Below, one piece after another: positions 1-6,648 of a stretch of 11,204 nt of DNA. The number at the start of each line of letters is the position of its first letter. The first letter of the stretch is position 1. The position numbers and the translations under genes are program-made. The stretch comes from JBCCFK01 sp965262315 (GTDB taxonomy: Bacteria; Actinomycetota; Acidimicrobiia; Acidimicrobiales; UBA8592). The stretch covers positions 1 through 11,204 of the forward strand of contig CBDHFJ010000068.1 in the NCBI GenBank assembly GCA_965262315.1. Direction: 5' to 3'. The notes beneath the pieces are model-generated. The model worked only from the letters and a program-made list of their open reading frames with translations. It had not been told where the DNA came from and ran no database searches.

Positions 1-1163
1 CTCTCGCCGTCGGCGACTTCGACGGGGACGGGTTCGACGACCTGGGCGTCGGGGTGCCTGGCAAGGCGCTCGGCGACGCTGCGAACGCGGGCTCGATCGT
101 GGTGCTCTACGGCGATGCTCGGGGCCTGTCCGGTCGCGGCAGCGTGCGGATCGGGCAGGACGGGATCGAGGGCGCCGAGCCCGGGGCCGGCGACTGGTTC
201 GGCCACAGCCTCACCTCCGGCGACTTCAACGGCGACGGCCTCGACGACCTCGCCGTCGGTGCACCCGGTGACGCCGACGCCGGTGCCGAATGGGCCGGGT
301 CGGTCACCGTCCTCTACGGCACCGATGCCGGTCTGACCAGCGCGACCGCCACGTTCCTGCACCAGGCGCTCGAGGAGGTCGACGAGACCGCCGAGTCCGG
401 CGACTCCATGGGTTGGGCGCTCGCCGCCACCGATGCGAACGGCGACGGTTTCGACGACGTGGCCGCTGCGACCCCAGGCGAGTCGGTCGGTGACGCCGCC
501 GAGGCCGGCCTGGTCCACGTGTTCGCGGGCAGCGCCGACGGTGTGCTCGTGGACGGCAACACCACGCTCACCGAGAACACGCCCGGCATCCCGGGCGTGG
601 TCGGTGCCTACGACCGCTTCGGCGGATCGCTGGCCGGCGGCGACTTCGACGGTCGCGGTGTCGGCGACCTCGCGATCGGGGTCGCCGCGCAGTCCAGCGG
701 CGCTCGCACTGCCAGCGGCATCGTGCTGGTCGTCCCGGGTGAGCGCGATGTCGGATTCACCGGCGCCGGGACGAAGCGCCTGAACCAGGCCAAGGGAGTG
801 ATCGGGACCCCGCAGGCCGGCGACGAGTTTGGGTACCGCGTGGTCGTGGGCGACTTCAACGGCAACGGACGCGATGACCTCGCCGTGTCCGCTCCCGGCG
901 AGACCATCGACGACGAGGTCGGCGCGGGCGCCGCCCACGTCTTCTTCGGCACCGGCAGCGGCATCAGCAAGAAGCGCGACGAGCAGTGGCAGGCCGGCGA
1001 ATCCGGCATGGCCGGCAGTCCGCAGGCCAATGCCGGTCTCGGGCGTGCCCTCGCAGCCGGGGACATCGATGGCGACGGGCGCGATGACCTGTTGGTCGCT
1101 GCGCCCGGCCGGAGTACCGGAGGTCGCAGCACCGTCGGTTCCTTCGTCGTGCTCTACGGCTGA
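1..1163 (+). CDS. FG-GAP repeat (integrin-alpha-like beta-propeller) protein, 3' part
   Basis: The frame is open from the first base (codons in phase with position 3) to TGA at 1161-1163, so the true start lies upstream and a GTG at 54 is not the start. Six FG-GAP blades are visible, each ending in a Ca-binding loop of the DxDGDGxxD type followed by a hydrophobic strand and a G-x-P-G turn. The loops begin near nt 15, 222, 432, 642, 852 and 1062, a spacing of 207 and then 210 nt each time. The fourth loop (GDFDGRGVGD) has lost one ligand position and its P-G turn. FG-GAP repeats fold into seven-bladed propellers on the cell surface, so at least one blade and a signal peptide are expected upstream. 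The protein ends right after the last strand (VVLYG), with no C-terminal anchor. The role is probably extracellular binding or adhesion; the ligand is unknown. The family call is firm. Confidence 0.9.
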   Translation, partial: LAVGDFDGDGFDDLGVGVPGKALGDAANAGSIVVLYGDARGLSGRGSVRIGQDGIEGAEPGAGDWFGHSLTSGDFNGDGLDDLAVGAPGDADAGAEWAGSVTVLYGTDAGLTSATATFLHQALEEVDETAESGDSMGWALAATDANGDGFDDVAAATPGESVGDAAEAGLVHVFAGSADGVLVDGNTTLTENTPGIPGVVGAYDRFGGSLAGGDFDGRGVGDLAIGVAAQSSGARTASGIVLVVPGERDVGFTGAGTKRLNQAKGVIGTPQAGDEFGYRVVVGDFNGNGRDDLAVSAPGETIDDEVGAGAAHVFFGTGSGISKKRDEQWQAGESGMAGSPQANAGLGRALAAGDIDGDGRDDLLVAAPGRSTGGRSTVGSFVVLYG

Positions 1164-1167
1164 CCCG

Positions 1168-1189
1168 TCCCGGGCCGTCTGGCCCGGGA
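1168..1189 (+). terminator. GC hairpin, probable terminator of the FG-GAP gene
   Basis: A perfect 9-bp stem (TCCCGGGCC / GGCCCGGGA) closes a GTCT tetraloop, starting 4 nt after the stop codon. There is no T-tract, which is usual for hairpin terminators in high-GC actinobacteria. It separates the FG-GAP gene from the next gene. The remaining 100 or so bases up to 1294 show no further convincing structure; they should hold the promoter of the RTX-type gene, but no clear -35/-10 pair is seen. Confidence 0.7.
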
Positions 1190-1294
1190 GCCATCACAGA
1201 CTGCTCACACATCGGTCAACGGCTGCTTGCACGTGGTCGCCATCGTGAGTCCTGTTCGCAGACAGCGGACACACGACTCCGAAAGGCAAGCACC

Positions 1295-1936
1295 ATGTTC
1301 ACCCGGAAGCTCGCCGCTGTTGCCCTCGCATCGGCGGTCATCCTCACCCCCAGCGTCGCCCTCGCCCAGGAGGAAGGCGACGCCGAGATCCCCGTCCCGG
1401 ACCTCCCCGACACCGAGCTCGACCTCACCGAAGAGGATCCGGTCGAGTCCGAGGGTGACGTGGTCACCTGTCACGGCCTCGAGGCCACGATCGTCGGTAC
1501 CGACGGCGACGACGAGATCGTCGGAACCCCTGAGCGCGACGTGATCGTCACCTTCGGCGGCGACGACGTGATCTGGGCCAAGGGAGGCAACGACGTGGTG
1601 TGTGCCGGTGCCGGCGATGACGTCGTCCGCGGCGGCCGCGGCCACGACGCGATCTTCGGCGGTCTCGGTGCTGACCGCATCTTCGGCGGCGCCCGCGGCG
1701 ACCTGATCCACGGCGGCGCCGACGACGACCGCCTGTTCGGACGGACCGGCCGAGACCTCGTCATCGGTGGCTCCGGCGACGACGCCCTGTTCGGCAACCG
1801 CCAGGCCGACTGGCTCGAAGGTGGCCCGGGCAACGACGCCCTGGCGGGCGGCGCCGGCCGACCCGACACCTGCATCGGCGGCCTCGACGCCGATGTGGCC
1901 ACACGGGGTTGTGAGATCGTCGTCAGCGCCGGCTGA
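1295..1936 (+). CDS. Secreted RTX-type calcium-binding repeat protein
   Basis: A 213-residue protein. Residues 1-24 form a Sec signal peptide (MFTRK, a hydrophobic core, then an ALA cleavage site before Q25). A strongly acidic linker follows (about residues 26-55), then about 13 glycine/aspartate-rich nonapeptides of the GGxGxDxhx type from residue 65 to about 200 (for example GGDDVIWAK, GGNDVVCAG, GGSGDDALF). In this family the tandem nonapeptides form a parallel beta-roll that folds on binding Ca outside the cell. Cysteines at 59, 103, 193 and 206 could form stapling disulfides. No catalytic domain is present, so this is probably a small structural or surface protein rather than a toxin. 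The start is supported by GAAAGG 8 nt upstream. Strong hairpins on both sides suggest a one-gene transcript. The family is clear; the biological role is not. Confidence 0.9.
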   Translation: MFTRKLAAVALASAVILTPSVALAQEEGDAEIPVPDLPDTELDLTEEDPVESEGDVVTCHGLEATIVGTDGDDEIVGTPERDVIVTFGGDDVIWAKGGNDVVCAGAGDDVVRGGRGHDAIFGGLGADRIFGGARGDLIHGGADDDRLFGRTGRDLVIGGSGDDALFGNRQADWLEGGPGNDALAGGAGRPDTCIGGLDADVATRGCEIVVSAG

Positions 1937-1943
1937 CGACTGC

Positions 1944-2011
1944 GATCCCCACGCTGGTCCCCGGGTCTCACGGCCCGGATCCCCACGCTGGTCCCCGGGT
2001 CTCACGGCCCG
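1944..2011. repeat. Perfect 34-bp tandem duplication
   Basis: Positions 1944-1977 and 1978-2011 are identical, each unit running from GATCCCCACG to CACGGCCCG. The duplication covers the left arm, the loop and part of the right arm of the terminator hairpin of the RTX-type gene. Only the second copy is followed by the bases that complete a full stem, so the first copy looks like a truncated duplicate. This is typical of replication slippage at a hairpin. Confidence 0.9.
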
Positions 2012-2016
2012 GGGAC
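1991..2016 (+). terminator. GC hairpin, probable terminator of the RTX-type gene
   Basis: A perfect 9-bp stem, GTCCCCGGG (1991-1999) with CCCGGGGAC (2008-2016), closes an 8-nt loop. There is no T-tract. The left arm also occurs at 1957-1965 in the upstream duplicate, so two left arms can compete for one full right arm. It sits between the RTX-type stop and the IclR-type start. Confidence 0.65.
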
Positions 2017-2081
2017 TGCCCCGTTCGACTTGGCATGGGTGGAACCCCCGGGGCACGTTGTGCTGATCCTGTACGGGACTC

Positions 2082-2087
2082 AGGAGG
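2082..2087 (+). promoter_or_regulatory. Shine-Dalgarno AGGAGG that fixes the IclR-type start
   Basis: A consensus AGGAGG lies 10 nt before ATG 2098. It argues against the longer in-frame GTG start at 2035, whose extra residues (GGTPGARCADPV and following) are not IclR-like and lie in intergenic sequence close behind the terminator. Confidence 0.75.
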
Positions 2088-2097
2088 CCATCCCCCC

Positions 2098-2838
2098 ATG
2101 GCGCCAGCGCTCGCCGCTCGACGGGCATCCGACGTGCTCCGGCACCTCGCCCGGAACCCAGATCAGCATCTGACGCTCAGTGAGCTCGCCGCGGAACTCG
2201 AGGTGGCGCCGGCTGCGCTGCACGGTGTCCTGTTGGCGTTGACCGACTCGGGGCTCGTCGAGCGCGAGACCGAGGGAAAGCGGTACCGACTCGGCCACGA
2301 AGCCGTGCTCATGGGAGCCGCCGCCCGGAGCCAACGGCCCGACTACGCCGAGACCCTGCGGGTGGCCCAGGACATGGCTGCGGATCACGGGGTCGCCGCC
2401 ATGGCGGTTGCCCGGCGGGGCGAGGAGCTCGTGGCGCTCGACGGCGTCGGAGACCTCTGGGGGGCCCACCTCGGCACGCTGGGGTCGTACCGGCCGTTGG
2501 CGGCACCACGCGGAGCCTGCTTCCTGTCCGGCGCCAAGCATCAGCACGTCCTGGCCTGGTTGACCCGGGGCGGAGTCGCTCCCGAGAGTTCGGAAGCCGA
2601 GGAGCTGCGACGCGAGCTCGATCGGGTGGCGGATCGTGGTTGGAGCCTCGAACGCCCCGGTACCGATTCGGCCGGAGCCATCGTGATGGCCGCCGCCCCT
2701 GGGGTGTCCACGGAGTTGCCGACCGTCGCCGTGGCCTGCGGCCTTCCCGTCGGTGTCGCGTTCGATCCGCATCGGTTGGGTGCGGACCTGGCCACCAAGA
2801 TGCGGAGGCTCGCCCAGACCTTCGCACGCGCCGGCTGA
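2098..2838 (+). CDS. IclR-family transcriptional regulator
   Basis: A 246-residue protein of the usual IclR size. Residues 6-66 form a winged helix-turn-helix: RRASDVLRHLARNP, then LTLSELAAELEVAPAALHGV as the HTH helices, then the wing SGLVERETEGKRYRLG. The rest matches the IclR effector-binding domain: YAETLRVAQDMAADHG, a strand with EELVALDGVG, the turn near LGTLGSYRPLAAPRGA, and the C-terminal VACGLPVGVAFDPHRLGADLATKMRRLAQ. Such proteins bind small metabolites and control nearby catabolic genes or themselves. The target here is not evident, because the next gene encodes a membrane coiled-coil protein rather than a catabolic enzyme. The start at ATG 2098 is chosen from its AGGAGG. The intergenic stretch before it holds the duplicated terminator; no promoter was clearly recognised. 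Confidence 0.85.
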   Translation: MAPALAARRASDVLRHLARNPDQHLTLSELAAELEVAPAALHGVLLALTDSGLVERETEGKRYRLGHEAVLMGAAARSQRPDYAETLRVAQDMAADHGVAAMAVARRGEELVALDGVGDLWGAHLGTLGSYRPLAAPRGACFLSGAKHQHVLAWLTRGGVAPESSEAEELRRELDRVADRGWSLERPGTDSAGAIVMAAAPGVSTELPTVAVACGLPVGVAFDPHRLGADLATKMRRLAQTFARAG

Positions 2839-2895
2839 GCGGCAACCGAACCCCGCACTGCCGGAGTTGCGGACGGCGGCGGTCACCGCAGTGGG

Positions 2896-2901
2896 TACGG
2901 T
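2896..2901 (+). promoter_or_regulatory. Putative -10 box (TACGGT) of a leaderless promoter
   Basis: TACGGT fits the actinobacterial TAnnnT -10 pattern and ends 7 nt before ATG 2909, which would put the transcription start at or next to the A of ATG. No Shine-Dalgarno sequence precedes that ATG, and no clear -35 is visible. Confidence 0.4.
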
Positions 2902-2908
2902 GACGGCG

Positions 2909-4081
2909 ATGGACGTGGTGCTGCTCGTCGCGGTGGTGGGGCTGTGGGTGGTGCTGGCGGCGTTCTGGATGCAGTGGCGACGCACGCCGGCCTCTGCCGC
3001 GGCGGTCGTGCCGGTCGCCCCCGATCCCGGCACCGAGATCGAGATCCGTGACACTGCCGAGGCCGTCGAGCTGTGGTGGCCCGGCGGTGGTCGGCTCGCC
3101 ACGATCCGTCCGTCGGCGGTCACCGCGGCGGGTCGAGCGCTGCGGTCGCCTCGGGCTCGCCGCGCACTGACGGGCCTGCTCCGGCGAGCACCCGCAGCGG
3201 TCAGACCCGGCAGCCGCTACCGCGTGACGTTCCCGCCCGACCTGCTGGCCACCGTCGCCGGGGGCGGGTCGGTCGACCTGGTGCTCAAGGGTGGGCTGGG
3301 ATCTGCGGTCGGGGGGCCGGTCGGGGCCCTGTCGGTGGGGGCCGTGGCCATGGCGGCGGTCCAGCAGCAGCGGCTCGACCGCACCGTGGCGGTGATCGAG
3401 CAACGGATCGACCTGCTCCTCGACCGGGCTCGAGACGACGATCACGGGCGGCTCGACGCCGCCGAGGCGCTGGTGCACCAACTCGAGCATCGGACGACCG
3501 ACGTCCCCTCAGCGCAGCTGCGGGCGGAGCTGGCGGCAGCCCGACACAGCGTCGAAGCGGTCTTCTTCGCCCGTCGACGGTTCGCCCGTCGACTGGGTGA
3601 GGCCATCGGTGAGGCCCAGGAGACGGCCCGGGCCGAGAGCGGTGAGATGCAGGCATGGGCCGACGGGGTCCTCGATGCCGTCGGCGCCCCGGACGACCTG
3701 CGGTCCGAACTCCTGGTGTACCTGCGCGCCGTCGTGGTGCGGGCACGGCTCGCCACGGCCACCTCCGAGATCGTGGCGATCGACGGCGACGTCGCCGAGG
3801 CCGGCCGGCTCCTCCACGACACTGCGGCCGAGCTGAGGGAGGACATCGCCGATCTCCGTCGCCGGCTCGGGCCGCTGGCTCGATGGGCGCCGCGTCGTGG
3901 GCGGCCCTGGAAGCGGCGAGACTGGGAACGGGCCCATGAGATCGTCGTCGAGGTGTACGAGCTGATGGAGGGTGACGTCGAGCCGTTGCTGCCCGAGGCC
4001 GAACCGGCGCCCCTGGCCCTCGAAGCCGCCATCGACGACGAGGGAGCCGTGGCCGAGCTGACCGTGCTCGACGAACGATGA
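2909..4081 (+). CDS. Membrane-anchored coiled-coil protein of unknown function
   Basis: A 390-residue protein that I do not recognise. An N-terminal hydrophobic helix (residues 2-20, DVVLLVAVVGLWVVLAAFW) is followed by WRR, suggesting a single anchor with the rest in the cytoplasm. A Pro/Ala linker and a mixed alpha/beta segment follow (about 40-115). A glycine-rich hydrophobic stretch (117-150, with GGLGSAVGGPVGA) could be a second membrane-active or glycine-zipper helix. From about 151 to 290 the protein is helical and highly charged (QQQRLDRTVAVIEQRIDLLL, many Arg/Glu), consistent with a coiled coil. A further helix lies around 310-325 (ELREDIADLRRRLG), followed by a basic patch (ARWAPRRGRPWKRRDW) and an acidic tail. 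The frame could extend upstream to 2753 or use GTG 2891/2900, but ATG 2909 is chosen because the membrane helix starts there and a -10 box sits 7 nt before it. It is real coding sequence judging by its codon bias and length. Confidence 0.75.
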   Translation: MDVVLLVAVVGLWVVLAAFWMQWRRTPASAAAVVPVAPDPGTEIEIRDTAEAVELWWPGGGRLATIRPSAVTAAGRALRSPRARRALTGLLRRAPAAVRPGSRYRVTFPPDLLATVAGGGSVDLVLKGGLGSAVGGPVGALSVGAVAMAAVQQQRLDRTVAVIEQRIDLLLDRARDDDHGRLDAAEALVHQLEHRTTDVPSAQLRAELAAARHSVEAVFFARRRFARRLGEAIGEAQETARAESGEMQAWADGVLDAVGAPDDLRSELLVYLRAVVVRARLATATSEIVAIDGDVAEAGRLLHDTAAELREDIADLRRRLGPLARWAPRRGRPWKRRDWERAHEIVVEVYELMEGDVEPLLPEAEPAPLALEAAIDDEGAVAELTVLDER

Positions 4082-4128
4082 CGGAGGGCTGTCGTTTCGT
4101 CGTGTCCCCGTCCGACGTGTGGTTGACT

Positions 4129-4149
4129 GCTCGCACACGGTGTGTGAGC
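4129..4149. promoter_or_regulatory. 21-bp palindrome, putative operator of the four-gene operon
   Basis: GCTCGCACAC, a central G, and GTGTGTGAGC form an inverted repeat in which 9 of 10 base pairs match; the odd pair is G/T and could still pair in RNA. It overlaps the end of a TTGACT (4123-4128) that resembles a -35 box, although no good -10 is seen at 17 bp. It lies 20 nt before ATG 4170. It could be a dimeric repressor site or a leader hairpin. Confidence 0.45.
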
Positions 4150-4157
4150 CGGACACC

Positions 4158-4168
4158 GAGGAGCGAGG
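4158..4168 (+). promoter_or_regulatory. Shine-Dalgarno region that fixes the TfoX-like start
   Basis: The purine-rich GAGGAGCGAGG directly precedes ATG 4170 and favours it over the in-frame GTG at 4119, which would run through the palindrome and add residues unlike the family N-terminus. Confidence 0.7.
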
Positions 4169-4169
4169 C

Positions 4170-4499
4170 ATGAGCCGCAAGGGCACCACCGAGACCGACT
4201 ACTTCTGGGACCTGGTCGAACCGCTGCTGCGTGAGGATGAGATCGACGAAGGGACCCTCATGGGATTCCCCTGCCTCCGGGTCAACGGGGACTTCTTCGG
4301 GACGTGCGACCACCGGACCGGTCACCTGATCGTCAAGGTCGACCGGGCCCGCGTCGCCCAGCTCATCGAGGCCGGTGTGGGCCAGCCCTTCGCGCCAGCC
4401 GGTCGGGTGTTCAAGGAGTGGGTCCTGGTGGAGGAGCGGAACGAGCAGCGTTGGTTGGCGCTGCTCGATGAAGCGCGAACGTTCGTGGGTGGTCCGTGA
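4170..4499 (+). CDS. TfoX N-terminal domain-like small protein
   Basis: A 109-residue protein. The pattern at residues 30-57 (LMGFPCLRVNGDFFGTCDHRTGHLIVKV) and at 73-87 (PFAPAGRVFKEWVLV) resembles the TfoX/Sxy N-terminal fold: an MFGG-like strand pair with a small Asn-Gly turn, a strand ending in V-K-V, and the G-R-x-x-K-x-W-V motif. Stand-alone TfoX-N proteins are widespread in actinobacteria and have no settled function, so a competence role should not be assumed. A YjbR-like small domain is the alternative. It is the first gene of a tight operon: its TGA overlaps the GTG of the next gene by 4 nt (GTGA, 4496-4499). The start is set by the Shine-Dalgarno region at 4158-4168. Confidence 0.7.
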   Translation: MSRKGTTETDYFWDLVEPLLREDEIDEGTLMGFPCLRVNGDFFGTCDHRTGHLIVKVDRARVAQLIEAGVGQPFAPAGRVFKEWVLVEERNEQRWLALLDEARTFVGGP

Positions 4500-5455
4500 C
4501 CGGCACGCTTCCCACCGTGGACGACGTGGGTCGTGCCGCCGCCCGATTGGCCGGCGTGGCCCATCGCACCCCGGTGCTCACGAGCGCCACCCTGAACGAG
4601 GAGGTGGGCGCCGAGCTGTTCCTCAAGGCCGAGAACTTCCAACGAGCGGGGGCCTTCAAGTTCCGAGGGGCCTACAACGCCGTCGCCGCCATGGATCCCG
4701 CCGACCGCTCCCGAGGTGTCGCGACGTACTCCTCGGGCAACCACGCGCAGGCCGTGGCGCTCGCCGCGTCTCTGCACGACGTCCCGTCGGTCATCCTCAT
4801 GCCTGAAGACGCCCCGGTCTCCAAGGTGGAGGCCACGCGGGGCTACGGCGCCGAGGTGGTGTTCTACGACCGCTACACCGAGGAGCGGAGCACGATCGGC
4901 GACGCGCTTGCCGCCGATCGCGGTGTGCCACTGGTCCCGCCCTTCGACCACTGGGACGTCATCGCCGGGCAGGGGACCGTGGCGGCCGAGCTGTTCGACG
5001 AGGTGGGTGAGCTGGACCTGTTGGTCGTGTGCGTCGGCGGAGGGGGGCTCATCTCGGGCTGCGCGACGGTGGCGGTGGATCGAGGTACCTCGGTCATCGG
5101 CGTCGAGCCCGAGGCGGGCGACGACGTGAAGCAGTCGCTGCAGCGTGGCCGGATCGTCACGATTCCGACGCCGCGGACGATCGCCGACGGTCAGCAGACC
5201 ACGTCCCCCGGCGAGAAGACCTTCGCGGTCATCAGCGAGCGCGTGGACTCGATCGTCACCGTCACCGACCAGGCGATCGTGGACACCATGCGGTTCCTGT
5301 TCGAGCGCATGAAGGTCGTCGTCGAGCCGTCCGGAGCGTCAGCGTTGGCCGCCATCCGGTCGGGACAGGTCGACGTCAGCGGGCGCCGCGTGGGCGTGAC
5401 CATCTCGGGCGGCAACGTGTCGAGCGACCGCTTCGTCGAGCTCGTGCGCTCTTGA
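4496..5455 (+). CDS. PLP-dependent ammonia-lyase, serine racemase / threo-3-hydroxyaspartate dehydratase type
   Basis: A 319-residue fold-type II PLP enzyme. Visible motifs: the Schiff-base lysine K55 in GAFKFRGAYN; the substrate-carboxylate loop SSGNH at 79-83; the phosphate-binding GGGGLISG at 181-188; and the C-terminal VEPSGASALAA and ISGGN. There is no C-terminal ACT domain, so this is not the allosteric biosynthetic IlvA. Two details point to the serine racemase/hydroxyaspartate dehydratase branch: the second Ser of SSGNH (S80), which aligns with the re-face catalytic serine of mammalian serine racemase and is Ala in typical threonine dehydratases, and E204/G208/D210 (VEPEAGDD), spaced like that enzyme's divalent-metal site. 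The likely reaction is deamination of threonine, serine or L-threo-3-hydroxyaspartate to a 2-oxo acid, possibly with racemisation. It starts at GTG 4496, coupled to the gene before it; its own stop overlaps the permease start. Confidence 0.85.
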   Translation: MTGTLPTVDDVGRAAARLAGVAHRTPVLTSATLNEEVGAELFLKAENFQRAGAFKFRGAYNAVAAMDPADRSRGVATYSSGNHAQAVALAASLHDVPSVILMPEDAPVSKVEATRGYGAEVVFYDRYTEERSTIGDALAADRGVPLVPPFDHWDVIAGQGTVAAELFDEVGELDLLVVCVGGGGLISGCATVAVDRGTSVIGVEPEAGDDVKQSLQRGRIVTIPTPRTIADGQQTTSPGEKTFAVISERVDSIVTVTDQAIVDTMRFLFERMKVVVEPSGASALAAIRSGQVDVSGRRVGVTISGGNVSSDRFVELVRS

Positions 5456-6648
5456 GCCCTCATCCGTACCGTTGGGTGATCTTCGCGGCGATGGCCGGGG
5501 TCTACTACTCGTTCGGCGTCATCGTGGCGTCGATCCCGCCGATGGTCGGCGTGGTCAGAGAGGACCTGGGCATCAGCCGAACCGCGATGGGCCTGGCGCT
5601 GGGCGCGTGGGCGTTGATCTACATCGTCTCGGCGCCGCCTGCGGGCCGGATCATCGACCGCATCGGCCTGCGGTGGTCCCTCGTTCTCGGCGCGGGCTTC
5701 GTCGCAGCATCGGGCTTCGCCAGAGCCGCAGCCCAGGGCGCAGGCTCACTGTGGCTGGCGATCGCCATCTTCGGGGTGGGTGGCCCGTTGGTTTCGGCAG
5801 CCGCGCCGAAGCTGGTGATGGTCTGGTTCGAGCGCGACGACGAACGTCGGCTGGCGGTGGGCGTCTACACCGCCGCGCCGGCGTTGGGCGGCGTGACCGC
5901 GCTGGTGGCGACCAACTCCGTCGTCCTGCCGGCACTGGGCGATTGGCGTGCGGTGGTGGTCGCATACTCCGTGGTTGCGGTCGTTGCCGGCCTGGTGTGG
6001 TTGGTGGTGGCCGGTCGAGCCCCGACGCCGCCGCATCCCGACGTCGCCACGGCCGGGGCCGGTGGCGGCGCGTGGCGGCCGATCCTGGCCAGTCGAGGTG
6101 TGCGGCTCGCGCTCGCGCTGGGCATCGGGTCGTTCTTCATCAATCACGCGCTGGCGGGATGGCTGCCGAACGTGCTCGAGACCGACTCCGGACTGTCGGC
6201 CTCGGCGGCTTCGACCTGGGCCGGCATCTCGATCCTCGTCGGCATCGGCGCGAGCATGGTGCTCCCGCGCCTGGCCGACGCCGACCGGCGAGGATCGGTG
6301 ATCGGGGGCGCATGTCTGGTGATCGGGATCAGCTTGGCGGTGATGGCGGTGGCGTCGATCCCCGCGGTCGACGTGGTCGCCTCGCTGGTGGTGGGGACGC
6401 GCGCGGCGTTGGTCCCGCTGGTGATCGTCGTGCTCATGGAGGCTGACGGCGTGACCCCCGCGAACATGGGCCTCGCGAACGGCTTGTGGTTCTCCGCCGT
6501 CGAAATCGGCGGTGCGGCCGGGCCCCTGGTGGTCGGGGCCATCGGCGACAGTGGTGTCGGCTTCACCGGCGCGCTGTGGACGCTGGCCGCGGTCTCGGGC
6601 GGCCTCGCCGCGGCCGCCGGTGTCGGGCAGCGGTGGGCCCTCCGGTGA
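5452..6648 (+). CDS. MFS permease (CynX/NimT-like)
   Basis: A 398-residue protein with about 12 hydrophobic segments, the size of a standard major facilitator. The loop after the second segment carries motif A (GRIIDRIGLR, residues 65-74). The N-terminus (YRWVIFAAMAGVYYSFGVIV) and the long central loop (residues about 187-207, APTPPHPDVATAG) fit the 6+6 layout. The general look is that of the CynX/NimT/oxalate-formate-type group, which moves small organic anions, but the substrate cannot be read from sequence. The frame is open far upstream, but only from TTG 5452 does it encode a membrane protein. That TTG overlaps the lyase TGA by 4 nt (TTGA), the same geometry as the other junctions of this operon. 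GTG 5476 is an alternative start. A link to import or export of the lyase substrate is inferred only from position. Confidence 0.85.
   Translation: MSPHPYRWVIFAAMAGVYYSFGVIVASIPPMVGVVREDLGISRTAMGLALGAWALIYIVSAPPAGRIIDRIGLRWSLVLGAGFVAASGFARAAAQGAGSLWLAIAIFGVGGPLVSAAAPKLVMVWFERDDERRLAVGVYTAAPALGGVTALVATNSVVLPALGDWRAVVVAYSVVAVVAGLVWLVVAGRAPTPPHPDVATAGAGGGAWRPILASRGVRLALALGIGSFFINHALAGWLPNVLETDSGLSASAASTWAGISILVGIGASMVLPRLADADRRGSVIGGACLVIGISLAVMAVASIPAVDVVASLVVGTRAALVPLVIVVLMEADGVTPANMGLANGLWFSAVEIGGAAGPLVVGAIGDSGVGFTGALWTLAAVSGGLAAAAGVGQRWALR

Noticed and set aside
1199..1210. GACTGCTCACAC resembling GACTGCTCGCACAC at 4125, a possible shared operator
   Set aside because: Only eight contiguous bases are shared and the first site lacks the inverted partner arm, so chance is likely.
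1205..2128. 307-codon minus-strand frame with repetitive Val/Ala/Asp content
   Set aside because: It is the mirror image of the RTX nonapeptide repeats and crosses two terminators.
5029..5451. Long in-frame N-terminal extension of the permease
   Set aside because: The extension is Arg/Gly-rich out-of-frame reading of the lyase gene. Membrane-protein sequence begins only at TTG 5452.
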